Shown here: positions 60,634-64,000 of the stretch, one piece after another | Position numbering within the stretch: the first letter of the stretch is position 1 | How the letters are laid out: each line of letters starts with the position of its first letter | Assembly: GCF_007655135.1 (NCBI RefSeq) | Contig: NC_045130.1 | Span: forward strand, 18,915,363 to 18,979,362 | Source of the DNA: Punica granatum | Taxonomy: Eukaryota; Streptophyta; Magnoliopsida; Myrtales; Lythraceae | Length of the DNA stretch: 64,000 nucleotides | Reading direction: 5' to 3' | Notes under the pieces: generated by a model | Database searches by the model: none | The model's input: the letters and a program-made list of their open reading frames with translations, nothing else | What the model was told of the DNA's origin: nothing | Program-made: the position numbers and the translations under genes

Positions 60634-61396
60634 ATTTAACTTGTAACTAAGTTAAATGATATTTGTACACTGTTTGCTTTTCAAAAGACAAATTATATTA
60701 TATATTTGATAGATATATGAATCACATTTAATTTTCAAAATAAATTATATTTTTCTATATTCTGTATAATATGTCATAAATAGAAAGCACTATCCACAAA
60801 AATAGTAGCGTATCTCAAATAATACATCTATCAATAAATATGAGCTCTCAAAAAGTATTTGCACCACAAGATGCATTAGCTCTATTGCTTTTTATTGTTT
60901 CACTTCAAAATAACCTCGAAAGTATGAACACAATCTCAATTTTTTTTCTTTTATATGTGTACCTATGCTCTTATGAAAAATTATTTTCCATTAAATTTCA
61001 TTCTTTATCCTATGTATTTAACATTTTTGTTTTGAATTTTTTTCTTAATATGTATTAAAATTGAAGGCGAGTTTTTCAAAGATGCGTCTATCATTAGACA
61101 TGAAGGCGAGTTTTTAATTATTTGATTTTCCTTTTGTCAATTATTTGTGACTAATACCTTTAGAATGCCTAGAATGCTAAATGGAATTATCGCAAAAGTT
61201 TTGAATTCCCTAATTTTATGTATATATCACATCAAAATTCAGAATAAGAATTGCTGCTATGTATGTTGAGGAGGCAAATAAATAGGAAAATAACAAGGGA
61301 AAATGATATCGATTAAGCTTCCAGTGGGAAGGAAGATTTTCAAGCACTCATTTACTTTCTCCCCCTTGCAAATATGCTCAATTTGCTCTGACACGT
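60634..61396. other. AT-rich spacer
   Basis: No gene recognised. The tandem-like phrase GAAGGCGAGTTTTT occurs at about 61062 and 61100. Confidence 0.5.
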
Positions 61397-64000
61397 TGTC
61401 AGCACCCCATTTTGGCCCACCGGCTTCCTACGCAAGAATCTCCGACCAAAGCCCGGGTTACTATTCATCACCCGACGATCAGAGGCGAATATGCGGGCAC
61501 AGAGACATGAATTACAGGAGAAAAGCAGGGTGCACTAAAAAGGCAGAGGAAAGCTGTCAAAAGAACAGATAAACGAGGAACCTCGAAAATAGCGGAGCCG
61601 GCACTATGGCACTATTCATCGCCGGATCACCGGAGCGTCAGAAGATACCCAATAGGGGACTTTAAAAATCCCTCTTGGTACCAAAATGACTAATGGCACC
61701 TCCGAGCGCATTTCAGAAGCCTCCTGCTTAAGCCAGGGCACACCCGAACATTTGCAGACGCCTTCCTAACGGGGCTCCCGGGACGCCCGATCCACGGACA
61801 AGTAAACGGCACCCGGAAACAGGCCTGCACACCCCCAAGGACCACCAGGACCAAGGAATAAGTTTCAGACTGCCTTTCAGAGTTAGTCTTGGTCTCCCGA
61901 GCGGATCCCGACCCGGAGAAAGGACCCCTTTTTGCACAGAAACGTGGCCAGAGACGCTTTTAATGAACCGTCAGTGCACGAAATCCGCGCCAACCAATCC
62001 CGAAGACCTCAAGGCCTGGGAAAACGAACCCTGATCGCATTGTACAATCCATTTGGGTTTCCCGAGTACTATTCTGGCAACAAAAGGGCCCCTTTCAAGC
62101 GGAATCTTGCGCTTAGAGCTCATTCGAGGAAATGTTGACGTCCGAGCTTTGCACCACCCACTCCCAACAACCCCCAGGGGCTAGGAAATCATTTCGGCTC
62201 GGACCAAGCAAATCATATCGAGCCCCCGAGTGACGTTTTAATGGTCATAAACGCCTCCCGGCAAGCCTTCAAGACTCGTTTTTGACGAACGAAGATCACA
62301 GTGGTCTCCGAACACATCAGAACACTCGGGAAACACCGAGAAAGCCCCGTTCGCGGATTCTTAGGACGCCTCCGGATATCGATCTCCAGCCGGGGCCGAC
62401 AAGTAAACCGTTCTTCCCAAAGCACAGAGCACGCCGACACGAGCGGTACATCACGCAGAGGCGCGAACAAGCGACAGAAACGGACAACTTCACCCCGATC
62501 ATCCAAACGGAGCAAAACCGGCTTTCGAGTCCCCGGGACGCCCGAGCATTCACCCATACGAAGAATGTCAATATTAGGCTCATTAAAATCGTATTCGCGC
62601 GCACATTGATAATTCGTCGTTCAAGTGAACCACGGAAATCGAACGCACGATCAATCGAGCTCCGAGCTTCTTCCGGCTTTCTTTCTAGTCAAGTGGGACC
62701 CTTGAGCTAGCCAAGCCAAGCGAGCCAAGCCAAGCCGCAAGCCATGGCTTCTCTCTAGGGGTGGCTAAAAGCAAGCCAACTCTCCTCCATCCACTCATTT
62801 CAAAATATCTCTTACACACTTCTCATCCATCCTTCCATCCATCAACTCTCATTTCCCTTCTCTTCCTTTCCCCACACTCAACAAGACAACTTCCCCACCC
62901 TAATCTTCCCTCCAAAATTCGGAACCCCTAAGCACCCCCCCTCTAATTGCACTTAAACTCACTAATTTGGCTCATTAAGGCATCCTATAAGAGCCTAATT
63001 GCAAGACACTTTAATCACAACTCAACTTCCATCACCTCTCTAGCATTTCTCACTCAAACAAATGCTCTCAACCTCCCAAGAACTTCAGAAAAATCGCAGC
63101 AAGCAAGAATCACCCGAAAACCAAGCAAAACACTCAAGACTTAAGTCGGAATCCATCCCGACTTAAATCCAAACTTCACCAAACTTCATATCCTACATGT
63201 TTTCGACCCCCTCTATCCATTTCCGAGCTTAGATTTCAAGTTTGAAGCCTCTAAGTTAGAGAATCAGCTCAGTACAGAACCGAGCACAGTTTTGGCCCAG
63301 CCGGGTCAAAACTTCCAACCCTATTTTCTCACCTTCCCGAGTTGGTCTGAACTTTCAAAACCCATCAAACACCTCCGGGGGTTCGTTAGGAGTCGGGAGC
63401 CACCGACCTTGCTCAAAAATTCCATCGGAATCCACCGTTATGAATTCCGACCCGAAAAATGCTCAGTCGGGCCGGCGTTTCTGACTGTCTGTTCGGTTTT
63501 CTTGCAGATCGGGTCGATCCGTGACCCTTTTCGATGAACGACCACTTCTACCACCTCCAGGGGTCAGTTAGGAGTCAGGAGACGTTGGCCTTGCTCAAAT
63601 ATTCCATCGGAATCCATCGTTATGAATTCCGACCCGAAAACTGCCCAGTCGGGCCAGTTTCCAGACGTGCTCTGTTTTGGGTGATTTTTGCAGGACTGTA
63701 CGGGTCGACCCGACAACTCTGGGAACAAACGACCACCACGGTCACCTAGAGGAGTCCCTTGGCTATCCAAGGCCGCCGACCTTGCCTCAAAATTCCATCG
63801 GGAGCCTCCGTGGCGACGTCCGACCCGACTTGTGCCAGTCGGGTCTGTCCACCCTTCCATTCGGGTCTGTTTGGTGCCATTCGGGTCTGTTCAACGGAAA
63901 ACAGCCCAAACCCGACCCATCAACGGTCCAACCCGACTCTTGAATGTACCATCCCGCATCTCGGGACTAGGTATGACCATTCCCGACTTAGAGGAGCTAG
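61397..64000 (+). repeat. 5' part of another Tat/Ogre-type LTR retrotransposon
   Basis: Starts TGTCAGCACCCCATTTTGG, the same terminus type as the minus-oriented LTR of the giant element (TGTCAGCACCCAATTTCGG). It is followed by more than 2.6 kb of GC-richer noncoding sequence to the window edge. No polypurine tract precedes it, as expected for a 5' LTR on the plus strand. The element body is outside the window. Confidence 0.65.
63371..63930 (+). repeat. Three imperfect tandem units of about 182-191 bp inside the LTR
   Basis: Units begin at 63371, 63553 and 63744 with ACCTCCGGGGGTTCGTTAGG, ACCTCCAGGGGTCAGTTAGG and a more diverged ACCTAGAGGAGTCCC. Each continues with CCTTGCTCAAAAATTCCATCGG-like and CGACCCGA blocks. 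Confidence 0.8.

Noticed and set aside
55490..60642. A 9-bp target duplication for the MULE
   Set aside because: TTAATTTAT and ATTTAACTT do not match in any reasonable register; not claimed.

Overview
The window is nuclear DNA of a flowering plant, most likely a eudicot. It holds three recognisable plant housekeeping or regulatory genes with plant-type intron structure. They sit in a sea of nested plant transposable elements: Ty3/gypsy Tat/Ogre-type, Angela/Tork-like Ty1/copia, TRIM, MULE, PIF/Harbinger, hAT and MITEs. The abundant DUF7745-type ORF1 would fit Myrtales such as pomegranate, but that is a guess from memory and the sequence alone does not prove it.

Layout. 1-3.5 kb: a broken hAT (DUF4371/ZMYM1-like) transposase on the minus strand, a broken PIF/Harbinger transposase on the plus strand and a Tourist-type MITE. 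3.8-8.0 kb: a complete 16-exon BONZAI/copine gene (plus strand), followed tail-to-tail by an NBS-LRR relic. 9.1-13.1 kb: a tandem TRIM element (three LTRs, two internal regions, 5-bp target duplication), then a deleted Ty3/gypsy element whose left end is a fold-back LTR, also flanked by a perfect 5-bp target duplication.

14.6-36.5 kb is one giant LTR retrotransposon on the minus strand, with about 3.1-kb LTRs, a tRNA-Arg primer site, a polypurine tract and the target duplication ACGTC. It carries a decayed DUF7745 + coiled-coil ORF1 and no visible gag or pol, plus a 29-bp minisatellite. Nested in that minisatellite is a very young Ty1/copia element with an intact polyprotein of about 1317 residues and a truncated 3' LTR.

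36.5-45.2 kb: TE relics (a MuDR N-terminal piece, a hAT-like MITE, an LTR-like block, a copia RNase H relic and a Mutator-type MITE with a perfect 10-bp target duplication). 45.4-46.75 kb: a five-exon gene for the U11/U12 snRNP 20K (ZMAT5-like) protein, minus strand. 48.5-53.3 kb: the FACT histone chaperone subunit SPT16, minus strand, with an uninterrupted CDS and a 5'UTR intron. 55.5-60.6 kb: a MULE with long TIRs and a broken MURA-like transposase, itself split by a MITE. From 61.4 kb to the window end: the 5' LTR of another Tat-type retrotransposon.

The three host genes act in separate processes (membrane/immunity signalling, minor-intron splicing, chromatin transcription). I see no operon-like or pathway relation among them. 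Nearly all other open reading frames here are TE fragments or products of stop-free tandem repeats.
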